A stretch of DNA of 64,000 nt from an uncultured Chloroflexota bacterium (GCA_913051545.1 CAJXCD010000002.1:62001-126000); one strand, 5' to 3'. Numbered from the stretch's first letter, positions 1-9,205 are shown. Made by a program: numbers and translations. Notes: generated from the letters alone by a model not told the origin.

Positions 1-413
1 CCACCTGATTTTACTGCTCTGGTTAGAGGTCCGTCTATCCATTCGGTACTATCTCCTTGCAATAGGTAACGTCCAACTAGATCACTAGCCGTGAGATCTT
101 CGTGGCAGGCAATAGTTACTAGAGGTAGATTTTGCCCACTGTTTTTGGACGATTTATTACGTGATAAAGAAGACTTTTGTGAGGAGTGTTTTTTAACTTT
201 AGTGAGAGGTTTACCCAGCTTGTAAGACATGTATTCGACGAATCTTGTTTTACCCACGCCGGTAGGACCCTTAAAAAGGATAGGTATTTTTTGCTCATAT
301 GCTGCTTGAAAAAGCTCTACTTCATCCCCTATAGGTAAATAAAATGGTTCTTCAGAGAGAAAGTATTCTTCTACGATGTAACTTTGGTACAGTGTTTGAG
401 TTGTTGTGTTCAT
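1..413 (-). CDS. MoxR/CbbQ-NorQ-type AAA+ ATPase, partial (C-terminus beyond window)
   Basis: Reading from ATG at 413-411 toward the window edge gives about 137 uninterrupted residues. The Walker A motif GPTGVGKT is at residues 49-56. The following ACHEDLTASDLVGRYLLQGD segment is typical of CbbQ/NorQ ATPases, which remodel or activate partner enzymes (often with a VWA-domain CbbO/NorD protein); that role is family knowledge. Residues 71-97 are a Lys/Ser-rich low-complexity stretch between the Walker A helix and the ACHEDL strand, where I would expect the two parts to be nearly adjacent. The start shares one base with the coaE stop (TAATG), so the two genes are translationally coupled. The partner and the exact target are outside the window. 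Confidence 0.85.
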   Translation of the reverse strand, partial: MNTTTQTLYQSYIVEEYFLSEEPFYLPIGDEVELFQAAYEQKIPILFKGPTGVGKTRFVEYMSYKLGKPLTKVKKHSSQKSSLSRNKSSKNSGQNLPLVTIACHEDLTASDLVGRYLLQGDSTEWIDGPLTRAVKSG

Positions 414-1045
414 TAAACATCTTCTCGTTTATTTTTAAGTGCAATATGTTGATTCCATATCTGTGAAACGGTGTGTTCTAAGTCATTTAGATTCCCACTA
501 TTGTCTATTATTACGTCAGCATACTTTTTTCGTTCGCTTTGACTGGTCTGTGCTCTAATTGTTTCGTTTATCATCTCCATAGATATATTGTTCCGCTTTC
601 TTAGTCTTTCCACAACCATTTCCGGAGGTGAGTCTGTTACCCAAATCTCATTTATGAGCGATGTCCAGGCTTCGTCTCGTATAATCGCTTCCACTAGCAA
701 AGGAATCTCTATGACTAAAACTTCAGTTCCTCCTTTGGAATGCTGTTGTATTAGGTTTGTAATTAGCTTCTGTACTTCCGGGTGGACTAATGAATTTAGT
801 TTATTCAGAGCTAATCCGTCACTAAACACAATCTCTCGAAGTTTAGAACGGTCAATATCTCCGTTCGATCTAAGTATTTGATGTCCAAATTCGGATACTA
901 TTTTGCTCCATGTTTGAGTCCCGTATATGTATGTCTGGTGGGCAAGTTCATCTGCATAGACCAACGGAGCCCCAAATCCCGAGAGGATTTTTGAGACTTC
1001 AGTTTTTCCGGTACCTATTCCACCCGTCAGTCCGATTACGAGCAT
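413..1045 (-). CDS. coaE: Dephospho-CoA kinase
   Basis: 210 residues, normal length for CoaE, which phosphorylates the 3'-hydroxyl of dephospho-CoA in the last step of CoA synthesis in the cytosol. The N-terminus begins MLVIGLTGGIGTGKTEVS, with the P-loop at residues 8-15. The ADELAHQ and ERLRKRN segments match the substrate and lid regions of the family. Start is ATG at 1045. The stop overlaps the start of the downstream ATPase by one base, so the two form an operon. It is divergent from selA, with about 180 bases between the start codons. Confidence 0.95.
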   Translation of the reverse strand: MLVIGLTGGIGTGKTEVSKILSGFGAPLVYADELAHQTYIYGTQTWSKIVSEFGHQILRSNGDIDRSKLREIVFSDGLALNKLNSLVHPEVQKLITNLIQQHSKGGTEVLVIEIPLLVEAIIRDEAWTSLINEIWVTDSPPEMVVERLRKRNNISMEMINETIRAQTSQSERKKYADVIIDNSGNLNDLEHTVSQIWNQHIALKNKREDV

Positions 1046-1227
1046 TCAGACCACTTAAATACAGATTCACGCTATTTTAGCATAAGATCATTCTCAAGTT
1101 GTAAGATATCATTACAGGGTTATTTTTCTTACACCCTCGTGCGAATTAACCTGATTTTAGAGTGTTGGTAGTTATTGGGTACACCCTCTGGGTTATAATA
1201 CCGGGGAAAGATTTGGAGGCCAAAGAT

Positions 1228-2601
1228 ATGGCGGCCGAGTTCCGAAAATTACCCAGCGTAGATAGTATCCTGTCGGATGAGAGGATAAAGGATCTTAGTG
1301 ATAAATACTCTCGCCTAGTAGTAGTTTCGGTTGTTAGAACTCAACTCGATTATGCAAGGAAATTATTAAAGGAGGGTGGTCACTTACTTGAAGTCGAAGA
1401 GCTTGTGACATCAGTTTTAGATAGTGTAAATCAACATTGGTTTCCATCACCTATCCAAGTTATTAATGCTACCGGCGTTATTTTACATACCAATCTTGGG
1501 CGCGCTCCTTTGTCTATTGAGGCGTTGGATTCCATCCGTCAGTCAAGTATGGGTTACAGTGACTTGGAATTCGATACCGGTACCGGACGTAGAGGTTCAC
1601 GACACTCCTACGCAGCAAGAATTTTGTCCCATCTAACTGGTTCCGAGTCCGCTATCGTAGTAAACAACAATGCATCTGCAATTATGTTAGGACTAGTAGC
1701 TATAGCATCTGGGTCAGAAGTTATTGTCTCTCGCGGGGAGTCTCTTGAAATAGGTGGTGGGTTCCGCATTCCGGACGTTTTAAAACAAAGTGGTGCTACT
1801 CTGATAGAGGTTGGAACTACAAACCGCACTTACGTTAACGATTATGAGGATGCCGTATCTGATCGCACTGGGGCGATTTTGTCTGTGCACTCCAGTAACT
1901 TTAAAGTTACTGGATTCACGCATTCACCATCTCTATTAGAATTGGTAAACCTTGGTCGTAAACATAACATTCCCGTTCTTCATGACCTGGGAAGTGGTTC
2001 ATTGATTGACACTTCGTTATTCGGCTTAGCTCATGAGCCAATGCCTCAGGAGAGTATTGCCGCGGGAGCGTCACTATCCTTCTTTTCCGGGGACAAGTTA
2101 CTAGGTGGTCCACAAGCGGGAATTATAGTAGGGGGTGAAGAGTATGTGTCGAAAGTTGCTAATCATCCTATAGCTAGAGCTGTTAGGATAGACAAACTTA
2201 GTTTATCAGCCCTTACTGCCACGCTCCTTGCGTATTTGAGAGACGATGTTATCTCAGTAGTTCCTGTGTGGGCAATGATTTCTGAAAAAGTTGATGCAAT
2301 TGGTGATAGGGCAAGAAATTGGAATCGGATCTTGGGAAATAAATATGAGGTTGTTGAAGGTTATTCAACTGTAGGAGGAGGGAGTCTGCCTGATCAACAG
2401 CTTCCTACTTGGTTGCTATCCATAGACCCAAGTCCTGACGGGTCAGATTCTTTAAGTGCCGCTTTGAGGAATGCTTATAAACCTGTTATATCTAGAATTG
2501 AAAACGATCGAATATTGCTAGACCCTCGTACAGTTTTGCATGACCAAGATGACGATCTGCTAGATGTAATAAAATCGGTGTTGCTAAGAACACAGTCCTA
2601 A
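1228..2601 (+). CDS. selA: L-seryl-tRNA(Sec) selenium transferase
   Basis: SelA is the PLP enzyme that converts Ser-tRNA(Sec) to Sec-tRNA(Sec) using selenophosphate. The N-terminal FRKLPSVDSIL domain, the VINATGVILHTNLGRAPLS segment and SFFSGDKLLGGPQAG are characteristic; Lys290 in this last motif is the expected PLP lysine. I place the start at ATG 1228 because GGAGG lies at 1215-1219, eight bases upstream; the frame is open to a GTG at 1162 but that extension is not SelA-like. Length 457 residues is normal. A 24-base perfect palindrome (1891-1914) lies inside the conserved coding region. Its presence implies that some TGA codons in this genome are read as selenocysteine; selB, selD and tRNA-Sec are not in the window. 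Confidence 0.93.
   Translation: MAAEFRKLPSVDSILSDERIKDLSDKYSRLVVVSVVRTQLDYARKLLKEGGHLLEVEELVTSVLDSVNQHWFPSPIQVINATGVILHTNLGRAPLSIEALDSIRQSSMGYSDLEFDTGTGRRGSRHSYAARILSHLTGSESAIVVNNNASAIMLGLVAIASGSEVIVSRGESLEIGGGFRIPDVLKQSGATLIEVGTTNRTYVNDYEDAVSDRTGAILSVHSSNFKVTGFTHSPSLLELVNLGRKHNIPVLHDLGSGSLIDTSLFGLAHEPMPQESIAAGASLSFFSGDKLLGGPQAGIIVGGEEYVSKVANHPIARAVRIDKLSLSALTATLLAYLRDDVISVVPVWAMISEKVDAIGDRARNWNRILGNKYEVVEGYSTVGGGSLPDQQLPTWLLSIDPSPDGSDSLSAALRNAYKPVISRIENDRILLDPRTVLHDQDDDLLDVIKSVLLRTQS
1891..1914. repeat. 24-bp perfect palindrome inside selA
   Basis: The half-site TCCAGTAACTTT is followed directly by its exact reverse complement, with no spacer. It lies in codons for the conserved SSNFKVTGF segment of SelA, so the protein is intact. 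Purpose unknown; it would form a cruciform or a self-complementary mRNA site. Confidence 0.95.
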
Positions 2602-2652
2602 ATGTTCAGAGGGGAATGGATAACCGGGATTTTCCCGTCGGGTTCATAAACG

Positions 2653-4011
2653 GTGTCAAGTGTGACGTTATTTGATTATCAAGCAGATATAAGTATGGGT
2701 AGTGACGGTCCTTTAGCATCCCGTATGAGGCCCACGTCATTTGATGAATTAATTGGTCAAGAGCATATTGTGGGGCCAGGTCGTGTGCTGAGGAAAAGCA
2801 TAGAGTCTGACAAACTTCCTTCAATGATTCTATGGGGCCCCCCCGGTACTGGCAAAACGACTTTGGCACATCTGATATCTAATATTACACGTAGCCATTA
2901 TGCTTCGATTAGTGCTGTTGGGTCAGGTGTTGCTGATTTGCGCAAGGTTGTCGAAGACGCAAAAGAAAGACTGGGCATGCATGGTAAACGTACTATTTTA
3001 TTTATTGATGAAATACATCGTTTTAATAAATCTCAGCAGGATGTAGTGTTGCCACATGTTGAGAGTGGGGTAGTTACTTTGATTGGTGCTACCACAGAGA
3101 ATCCATCATTTGAGGTTATATCACCTCTTCTTTCGAGGTCTCGAGTATACACTCTAAAATCCTTAACAGACCTTCAGATAGAGGAGATACTGCGGAGAGC
3201 ACTTACTGACGTCAAGCGAGGGGTAGGTTCGCTTTCTGCTAGATTAGATCCGGATGCACTAAGTACTATTGTTACACTTTCAGGGGGTGACGCAAGAGTT
3301 GCATTGAATTCTTTAGAATTAGCGGTTCACGCAACTGATATAACTAAAGAAGGTGTTCGGCATGTTACCTCAGAGGTTGTAGAAGATGCAATTCAGAGAC
3401 AATCACTTTTATATGATAAGGCAGGGGATAAGCATTACGACACTATATCGGCATACATCAAATCCGTAAGGGGATCGGATCCAGATGCTGCTATATATTG
3501 GCTGGCACGTATGATAGAGGCAGGTGAAGATCCAATTTTCATTTCACGCAGGTTGGTAATATTAGCTGCCGAAGACATAGGTTTAGCCGATCCGCAAGCG
3601 TTAACAATTGCAGTGGCAGCACAGCAAGCAGTTCATTTCATAGGTATGCCAGAGGGACGAATCCCATTAGCTGAGGCTACTATATACCTTGCTTCAGCTC
3701 CAAAAAGTAACTCAGCTTACAAAGCTGTAGATAAAGCTTTAGATGAAGTGAGACGTACGGGAAGTCAACCAGTGCCTATGCATTTGAGAAATGCAGTAAC
3801 CAGCCTGATGAAAGATTCTGGGTATGGAGCAGGATATAAATATGCACACAAATATAAAGATCATTTTACTCCGATGGAGAATTTGCCTGAAAAATTGAGA
3901 GGCTCTAAGTATTATGAACCGTCAAATTCCGGTTACGAGCGTTCAATATTGGACAGGTTGAAAAAGTGGTGGGGCAAAAGGCGGGAACAAAAAGCATCGG
4001 AAGATTCTTAA
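2653..4011 (+). CDS. rarA: Replication-associated recombination protein RarA (MgsA) ATPase
   Basis: 452 residues, full length. RarA is a clamp-loader-like AAA+ ATPase that acts at stalled replication forks. Walker A (GPPGTGKTT) is at residues 62-70 and Walker B (ILFIDEIH) at 115-122, followed by the sensor segment TLIGATTENPSFEV. The C-terminal half has the ISRRLVILAAEDIGLADP region typical of RarA tetramerisation domains. The start is a GTG; an in-frame ATG at 2695 is a possible alternative. It lies 51 bases after selA on the same strand, so co-transcription is likely. Its last four bases overlap the convergent MFS gene. Confidence 0.93.
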   Translation: MSSVTLFDYQADISMGSDGPLASRMRPTSFDELIGQEHIVGPGRVLRKSIESDKLPSMILWGPPGTGKTTLAHLISNITRSHYASISAVGSGVADLRKVVEDAKERLGMHGKRTILFIDEIHRFNKSQQDVVLPHVESGVVTLIGATTENPSFEVISPLLSRSRVYTLKSLTDLQIEEILRRALTDVKRGVGSLSARLDPDALSTIVTLSGGDARVALNSLELAVHATDITKEGVRHVTSEVVEDAIQRQSLLYDKAGDKHYDTISAYIKSVRGSDPDAAIYWLARMIEAGEDPIFISRRLVILAAEDIGLADPQALTIAVAAQQAVHFIGMPEGRIPLAEATIYLASAPKSNSAYKAVDKALDEVRRTGSQPVPMHLRNAVTSLMKDSGYGAGYKYAHKYKDHFTPMENLPEKLRGSKYYEPSNSGYERSILDRLKKWWGKRREQKASEDS

Positions 4012-5237
4012 TTTTCTGAGTCATATATTAATTCATTGGATGTTGATCCCAATATATTCCGGCTTACTCCAATAAGGGACGTTAACATCAATATGCCAGA
4101 TCCTGCTATGGCTATTTGGACTCCAATCAAACCGCTAATAGTTCCCATGTAAAAACTTGATAATTTATTGATGCTCCATGCGAATGCCTGAAAGCTGCCT
4201 ACGCGTCCCCTCATATGGCCTGGCACGGAAGTTTGAATTAATGTTGCCATGCACATTTCCCCAACTGATCCGAAACAATAGGCGGCAAAAATTATTACTA
4301 GCGATAAAGTTAAGGATTCAGATATTGAAAGGGCGATGATTAATATACTGAATCCAGCAGATCCCACTATCGTAATGATTTCCTTCCATTTGATATCGCT
4401 GAAAATTGATATAACAAAACTACCTATGAAAAATCCTGCAAAGCTCGCAGATTGTAGATAACCCAGTCCTGACACACCTGAGTTAAGGATGTCTCTTGCC
4501 AATACCGGTAGCATAGAAACATGGGCCCATCCAAACGCTTCGGACGCCAGGGCTAAAATAATCAGGTTTCGAATCTTGTTTGTCGAAAAAATGTAGACGG
4601 CGCCCTGTTTAAATGTTTTATACGGTGATGTTAGATTCCTTGAGTTATTTTCCGTAGGTAGGCTGGGTATAGCAGTGATATTTAGTAAGAACATTACAGA
4701 AATAATTTCAACAGATATAATAAATATGTATGCCCAACCTATTCCAAATGAATTTACTATTAAAGCCATAATAAGTGGAGCTGAAATGCCGGCGATGCCC
4801 AAGCCTACAAAGTTAGCAGCGTTTGCTGATAAGACCCTCTTTTCTCCTACGATATCTACGACAAATGCCATATGCGCGGGTGCCCGCATGGCGTCGGATA
4901 TACCGAAAAGTAGGGAAGTTGCCAGTATTTGCCATAATTGTACGTCTCCCATAAAAATAGTTTGTGTTAGCAATATCAACGCTGCGGCTCGGAATATGCC
5001 AGAAAATACGATTATTGAACGTCTAGGCAGGAGGTCTGCAAGGACGCCACCTATGGCTACAGTTGATATCATTCCCACTCCGCCCATCCCCATGGTTGCC
5101 CCAACCCAGAATGGGGAATCAGTTATATCAAGAGTTAACCACCCCTGCACTGTAATAAATACGATGTCTCCTAATGATGCGAGTGTTATAGCAATCCATA
5201 GCAGTCTGAAACGGTAATTTTCGAATAGTAAAGTCAA
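4008..5237 (-). CDS. MFS efflux transporter (MFS_3/EntS-like)
   Basis: 409 residues with about twelve hydrophobic segments. The LASLGDIVFITVQGWLTLDITDSPFWVGATMG start and the LADLLPRRSIIVFSGIFRA loop after TM2 resemble the EntS-like exporters of small molecules or siderophores. The substrate cannot be told from sequence. The stop overlaps rarA by four bases in a convergent arrangement. Upstream, between its start and the end of tdh, is a 12-bp perfect inverted repeat (5279-5306) that could be an operator for this gene or a tdh terminator. Confidence 0.85.
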   Translation of the reverse strand: MTLLFENYRFRLLWIAITLASLGDIVFITVQGWLTLDITDSPFWVGATMGMGGVGMISTVAIGGVLADLLPRRSIIVFSGIFRAAALILLTQTIFMGDVQLWQILATSLLFGISDAMRAPAHMAFVVDIVGEKRVLSANAANFVGLGIAGISAPLIMALIVNSFGIGWAYIFIISVEIISVMFLLNITAIPSLPTENNSRNLTSPYKTFKQGAVYIFSTNKIRNLIILALASEAFGWAHVSMLPVLARDILNSGVSGLGYLQSASFAGFFIGSFVISIFSDIKWKEIITIVGSAGFSILIIALSISESLTLSLVIIFAAYCFGSVGEMCMATLIQTSVPGHMRGRVGSFQAFAWSINKLSSFYMGTISGLIGVQIAIAGSGILMLTSLIGVSRNILGSTSNELIYDSEN

Positions 5238-5278
5238 ATTGAAATGCCTGAAGTTTTTCGATTAAAAGATATATATCA

Positions 5279-5306
5279 AATTGTATTATCTATTGATAAT
5301 ACAATT
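5279..5306. repeat. Perfect inverted repeat, 12-bp arms, 4-nt loop
   Basis: Arms AATTGTATTATC (5279-5290) and GATAATACAATT (5295-5306) flank TATT. It sits 42 bases upstream of the MFS start and 84 bases downstream of the tdh stop on the same strand. The AT-rich stem without a T-run argues against a strong terminator. An operator for the exporter is my preferred reading. Confidence 0.85.
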
Positions 5307-5389
5307 AATAGGAGACTGAAGTAAGATTTTCGAAGGGATATTGAGATTATATTAATTCAATGATGATTAAGAGATAAATCGATCTCTTC

Positions 5390-6457
5390 TTAGGGACCTG
5401 AATCGATAGATTGATGTGCGGTTGGTCTGAGTAATATTTTCGCTGCGTTTCCTTCTTTCAGCATATTTATAGCGTCTTCGATTTGTTCTAGGCTCATCGA
5501 GGCGCTTATGAGAGGTTGAAGGTCGACGGCTCTAGTTTCCAGTAAATTCCTAGTCATATACCATGTTTCAAAGATGCGACGACCATATTTGCCAACGATG
5601 TTAAGGTTTTTAAATATTATATCGTTGGATATATCGATTTCGATTGGAGAAGTTGGGATGCCGAAAAGAGTCACATGGCCCCCATTCTTAGCGCTTCCCA
5701 GTGCTGTTTTGACCGCATTTTGTGCGCCTGTCATTTCAAACACAATGTCTAATCCAAGGTTGTCGGTCATCTCTGATACCCACTGAGTGGTGTCCATAGT
5801 GTTAGTTTTTGGGTTGAAAACGTTATCGGCACCCATTTCTTTAGCAAGCGTAAGTCGGTATTGGTTTATATCAGATGCCAGGATCCTAGCCGCGCCAGAC
5901 GCTTTAGTTATTCCGATCGTGAACAAACCTACTGGTCCACAGCCTAATACCAATATATTCTTCCCCGTGAGGTCTATCTCTGAAGTAGCGAAAACAGCGT
6001 TTCCGAATGGTTCCTGAAGAGCAGCAATTTCTGGCGCCAGTTTTATGCGGTCGTTTTGCCAGATTACTTTTTCCGGTACAGAAATATAGTCTGCAAATGC
6101 TCCGTCACGGTCTACGCCTAAAACATCAGTATTTGGGCATAGATGTGCTTGATTAGTTCTGCATTGGTGGCAGGTGCCACAAGTCACGTGGCTTTCAGCT
6201 GATACGTAGTCTCCTATTGAAACATTTGTGACAGATTTTCCTGTTTCTACCACAGTGCCCGCAAACTCATGACCGATAGTCAGTGGTGGGTTTAGACGTT
6301 CCGAACTCCATTCATCCCAGTCCCAGATATGTAAGTCTGTTCCACATATGCTAGCAGCTTCAACTGCTATTAGAACTTCATTGTCATTTATATTAGGTAT
6401 GGGAACGTCTTCGACTTTAAGACCTTTTTCTTTTCCTGTTTTTCGTACAGCTAACAT
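5390..6457 (-). CDS. tdh: L-threonine 3-dehydrogenase (zinc MDR family)
   Basis: 355 residues. Oxidises L-threonine with NAD+ to 2-amino-3-ketobutyrate. Catalytic zinc ligand Cys38 and the GHE motif at 62-64 are present, as are the structural zinc cysteines at 93, 96, 99 and 107 and the VLGCGPVG nucleotide loop. The late segment KYGRRIFETWYMTRNLL is a hallmark of Tdh rather than other alcohol dehydrogenases. It follows ltaE by 43 bases, so both routes from threonine to glycine are encoded side by side. I see no kbl (ketobutyrate CoA ligase) in the window. Confidence 0.88.
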   Translation of the reverse strand: MLAVRKTGKEKGLKVEDVPIPNINDNEVLIAVEAASICGTDLHIWDWDEWSSERLNPPLTIGHEFAGTVVETGKSVTNVSIGDYVSAESHVTCGTCHQCRTNQAHLCPNTDVLGVDRDGAFADYISVPEKVIWQNDRIKLAPEIAALQEPFGNAVFATSEIDLTGKNILVLGCGPVGLFTIGITKASGAARILASDINQYRLTLAKEMGADNVFNPKTNTMDTTQWVSEMTDNLGLDIVFEMTGAQNAVKTALGSAKNGGHVTLFGIPTSPIEIDISNDIIFKNLNIVGKYGRRIFETWYMTRNLLETRAVDLQPLISASMSLEQIEDAINMLKEGNAAKILLRPTAHQSIDSGP

Positions 6458-6478
6458 ATATAAATCTGATCATCTCAC

Positions 6479-6524
6479 ATAAAATCTGGGGAACTTAATT
6501 TTAGCTAACCGCCTCAGATTTTAT
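6479..6524. repeat. Inverted repeat spanning the ltaE stop, 10-bp arms, 26-nt loop
   Basis: Arms ATAAAATCTG (6479-6488) and CAGATTTTAT (6515-6524) bracket the end of ltaE and the ltaE-tdh gap. It may modulate expression between the two genes; a chance pairing cannot be excluded with a loop this long. Confidence 0.5.
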
Positions 6525-7529
6525 AACATCTATGGCGTAATCAACATCTTCTGAGGTTATTCCGTAGTGAGTGGTAAGACGCCAGGTCCCTCCTGGTCTT
6601 GCGTTGATCAGTACACCACGGTTATTGATTTGATTAATTAGGTCGTAAGGTGCTTCGGGAGGCTCTGCGAAGACGAGATTTGTTTTTACAGATTCGGGGT
6701 CGATAGAAAATCCAGGAATTGAATTAAGACCTTTTGCTAGTCTTTTGGCATTTGCATGGTCATCTGATAATCGTTCAATCATAGTGTTCAATGCGACTAT
6801 ACCTGCAGCTGCAATTATTCCCGCTTGCCTCATTCCCGCCCCCAAAGTTTTACGCCACTCCCTGGCCTTTGCAATGGTCGTCTTGTCCCCGCAAACTATC
6901 GATCCGACAGGGGCGCTTAGACCTTTAGATAGGCAAAATGTTACTGTGTCGGCATCTTTAACCAATTCTGAAGCGGGCGTTTCCAGACAAACAGCCGCAT
7001 TAAATAATCTAGCTCCATCAACATGAACTCGTAAACCATTAGATTTAGCAATCTTACTTAGGTCACTCATGTAACTAGGTGTAATTGGTATACCGCCACA
7101 GGCATTTTGAGTATTTTCTATGGCGACCATAGCGGTAGGGGACCAGTGTATGTTTCCAAATCGTACTGCGTTTTCGACTTGGTTAAGATCAAGGGTTCCA
7201 ATATTGGTATTTGGAATGGGATGAAATGCGACTCCGCCTAGAGTAGAAGCGCCTCCTCCTTCAGCATTATAAATATGTGTTTGCTCGCCTAAGATAATTT
7301 CTTGTCCACGTTCACACTGGGCTAATATGGAAACGAAATTACCCATCGTTCCACTGGTAACCAGTAGTCCAGCCTCCTTGCCTAGCATTTCAGATGCCAT
7401 GTTTTCTAGGGCATTAACTGTAGGATCCTCACCATATACGTCATCACCCAATTCTGCAGTTGCTATGGCTTGTCTCATTTCCTCAGAGGGCTGCGTGACT
7501 GTGTCGCTACGTAGATCCACTATTCGCAT
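6501..7529 (-). CDS. ltaE: Low-specificity L-threonine aldolase
   Basis: 342 residues. PLP enzyme cleaving L-threonine or allo-threonine to glycine and acetaldehyde. The N-terminal DLRSDTVTQPSEEMRQAM-like segment, HVDGARLFNAA with Asp171, and FCLSKGLSAPVGS with the PLP Lys202 are all family-typical. ATG at 7529 has an AAGGCGG-like ribosome site upstream. First gene of the ltaE-tdh pair and divergent from fumC across about 130 bases. Confidence 0.93.
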   Translation of the reverse strand: MRIVDLRSDTVTQPSEEMRQAIATAELGDDVYGEDPTVNALENMASEMLGKEAGLLVTSGTMGNFVSILAQCERGQEIILGEQTHIYNAEGGGASTLGGVAFHPIPNTNIGTLDLNQVENAVRFGNIHWSPTAMVAIENTQNACGGIPITPSYMSDLSKIAKSNGLRVHVDGARLFNAAVCLETPASELVKDADTVTFCLSKGLSAPVGSIVCGDKTTIAKAREWRKTLGAGMRQAGIIAAAGIVALNTMIERLSDDHANAKRLAKGLNSIPGFSIDPESVKTNLVFAEPPEAPYDLINQINNRGVLINARPGGTWRLTTHYGITSEDVDYAIDVIKSEAVS

Positions 7530-7660
7530 TATTGACCGCCTTTATTATTGCCTAGTCATTGTCTAATTTTAGCAACAAGGCTTGTTAAATTCTATGGTGG
7601 TTTGTAAATAGCATGACTGTCGTGTAAATTTAGGACATCCATATAGTTTAAGGAATATTG

Positions 7661-9067
7661 ATGTCTACTAACGATAAAGTAAGAATAGAAAAAGATTCTA
7701 TGGGAAAGCTTGAGGTTCCTTCAGGCTCGTATTACGGAGCTCAAACTCAAAGGGCAGCCTTGAATTTCCAGATAAGTAGTTTGAGATTTCCTAGATCATT
7801 TATTCGTGCAATAGGTGCTATAAAACTTTGTGCGTCACAGGTAAATTTGGATCTGGGTCTTCTAGATAGCAAGTTGTCAATTGCGATTATGGGTGCATCT
7901 CAGGAAGTGATGGACGGAGATCATGACTCCCAGTTCGTTTTAGACATATTTCAAACCGGTTCAGGCACTTCTACAAATATGAATGCCAACGAAGTCATAG
8001 CTAATCTGGCAATAGAAAAATTGGGAGGTGTTGTAGGCTCCAGAGAACCTGTACATCCCAATGACCATGTGAATATGGGACAGTCTTCTAATGATGTCAT
8101 TCCAACTGCTATACATATCGCGGCTTTGGATTCGATAAAAAATCGGTTAATTCCAGCTCTTACGTCTCTGAATTCGCAACTTAAAGAAAAATCAGATGAG
8201 TTTATGCCGGTTGTCAAAACTGGGCGAACTCATTTACAAGATGCTACTCCGGTAAGGCTTGGACAGGAATTTTTAGGTTATGTAGGTCAAATTGAGCGCT
8301 CTATATCACGAATTGAAATAGCTTGCGGTGAACTTTCTGAAGTTGCGCTAGGGGGAACCGCTGTAGGCACAGGTGTAAACACTCACGTAAATTTTTCTAC
8401 TATGGTGTGTGAGAAACTATCTGAAATCCTTAAACTTGATATTAATCAGACATCCAATCATTTTCAGGCTCAAAGCAGTCTTGATTCAATCGTTTTGGTA
8501 AGTGGATCTTTGAAAACAATTGCGGTTAGTTTAATGAAAATATCTAATGACATCAGATGGCTTGGGTCTGGCCCCAGGGCTGGCATTGGTGAAATAGATG
8601 TGCCAGCTGTTCAGCCTGGGAGTTCTATTATGCCAGGAAAAGTTAACCCGGTAATTCCGGAGTCGGTATGTCAGGTAGCAGCTCAGGTGATTGGAAATGA
8701 TACGACTATAACTATTGCAGGTCAGTCCGGAAACTTTGAAATTAATGTAATGATGCCTGTGGCCGCTCACAATTTATTGGAATCGATAGATATCATGGCT
8801 TCAGCTTCACAGAATTTGGCTGGAAAATGTATTGCTGGTCTGGAGGCGACAACTAAGGGTCCAGAGATGGTTGAAAAAGGCCTTGCCATAGTTACTACCC
8901 TGGTACCGCATATAGGATATGATGCATCGGCGTTGATTGCTAAGGAAGCTGGGGAAACAGGGGAGTCTGTTCGTGAGGTTGCGATACGCAGAACGGATCT
9001 ATCTGAGCAGGAATTAGATTCTATTCTAGATCCCGCTTCAATGACACAGCCGTTGACTAATGAATGA
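7661..9067 (+). CDS. fumC: Class II fumarate hydratase
   Basis: 468 residues from ATG 7661, with AAGGA seven bases upstream; a TTG directly before is also in frame but less likely. FumC interconverts fumarate and malate in the TCA cycle. Conserved blocks seen: GSGTSTNMNANEVIANLA, HPNDHVNMGQSSNDVIPTA, KTGRTHLQDATPV and the superfamily signature GSSIMPGKVNP at residues 320-330. The family's aspartase branch has different active-site contexts, and overall similarity favours fumarase. Monocistronic as far as can be seen. Confidence 0.93.
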   Translation: MSTNDKVRIEKDSMGKLEVPSGSYYGAQTQRAALNFQISSLRFPRSFIRAIGAIKLCASQVNLDLGLLDSKLSIAIMGASQEVMDGDHDSQFVLDIFQTGSGTSTNMNANEVIANLAIEKLGGVVGSREPVHPNDHVNMGQSSNDVIPTAIHIAALDSIKNRLIPALTSLNSQLKEKSDEFMPVVKTGRTHLQDATPVRLGQEFLGYVGQIERSISRIEIACGELSEVALGGTAVGTGVNTHVNFSTMVCEKLSEILKLDINQTSNHFQAQSSLDSIVLVSGSLKTIAVSLMKISNDIRWLGSGPRAGIGEIDVPAVQPGSSIMPGKVNPVIPESVCQVAAQVIGNDTTITIAGQSGNFEINVMMPVAAHNLLESIDIMASASQNLAGKCIAGLEATTKGPEMVEKGLAIVTTLVPHIGYDASALIAKEAGETGESVREVAIRRTDLSEQELDSILDPASMTQPLTNE

Positions 9068-9205
9068 CGTTAGTCACGTAACCAAATAACGCTCCTCCAG
9101 TCAGTTTTCTGATCACCTATTTACCTCCGGTATTCCCATTAATTACCCGTGCGTAATTTATGCCGTTTACAGGAGTCTCCCCCTGCTGTATTTAGTCAGG
9201 GGGCA

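Noticed and set aside
2622-2635. Short CGGGA/TCCCG hairpin between selA and rarA as a terminator
   Set aside because: Only five pairs and no T-run; the two genes are probably co-transcribed.
4675-5217. A 180-residue plus-strand frame
   Set aside because: Antisense of the MFS transporter gene; the composition is that of a shadow frame.
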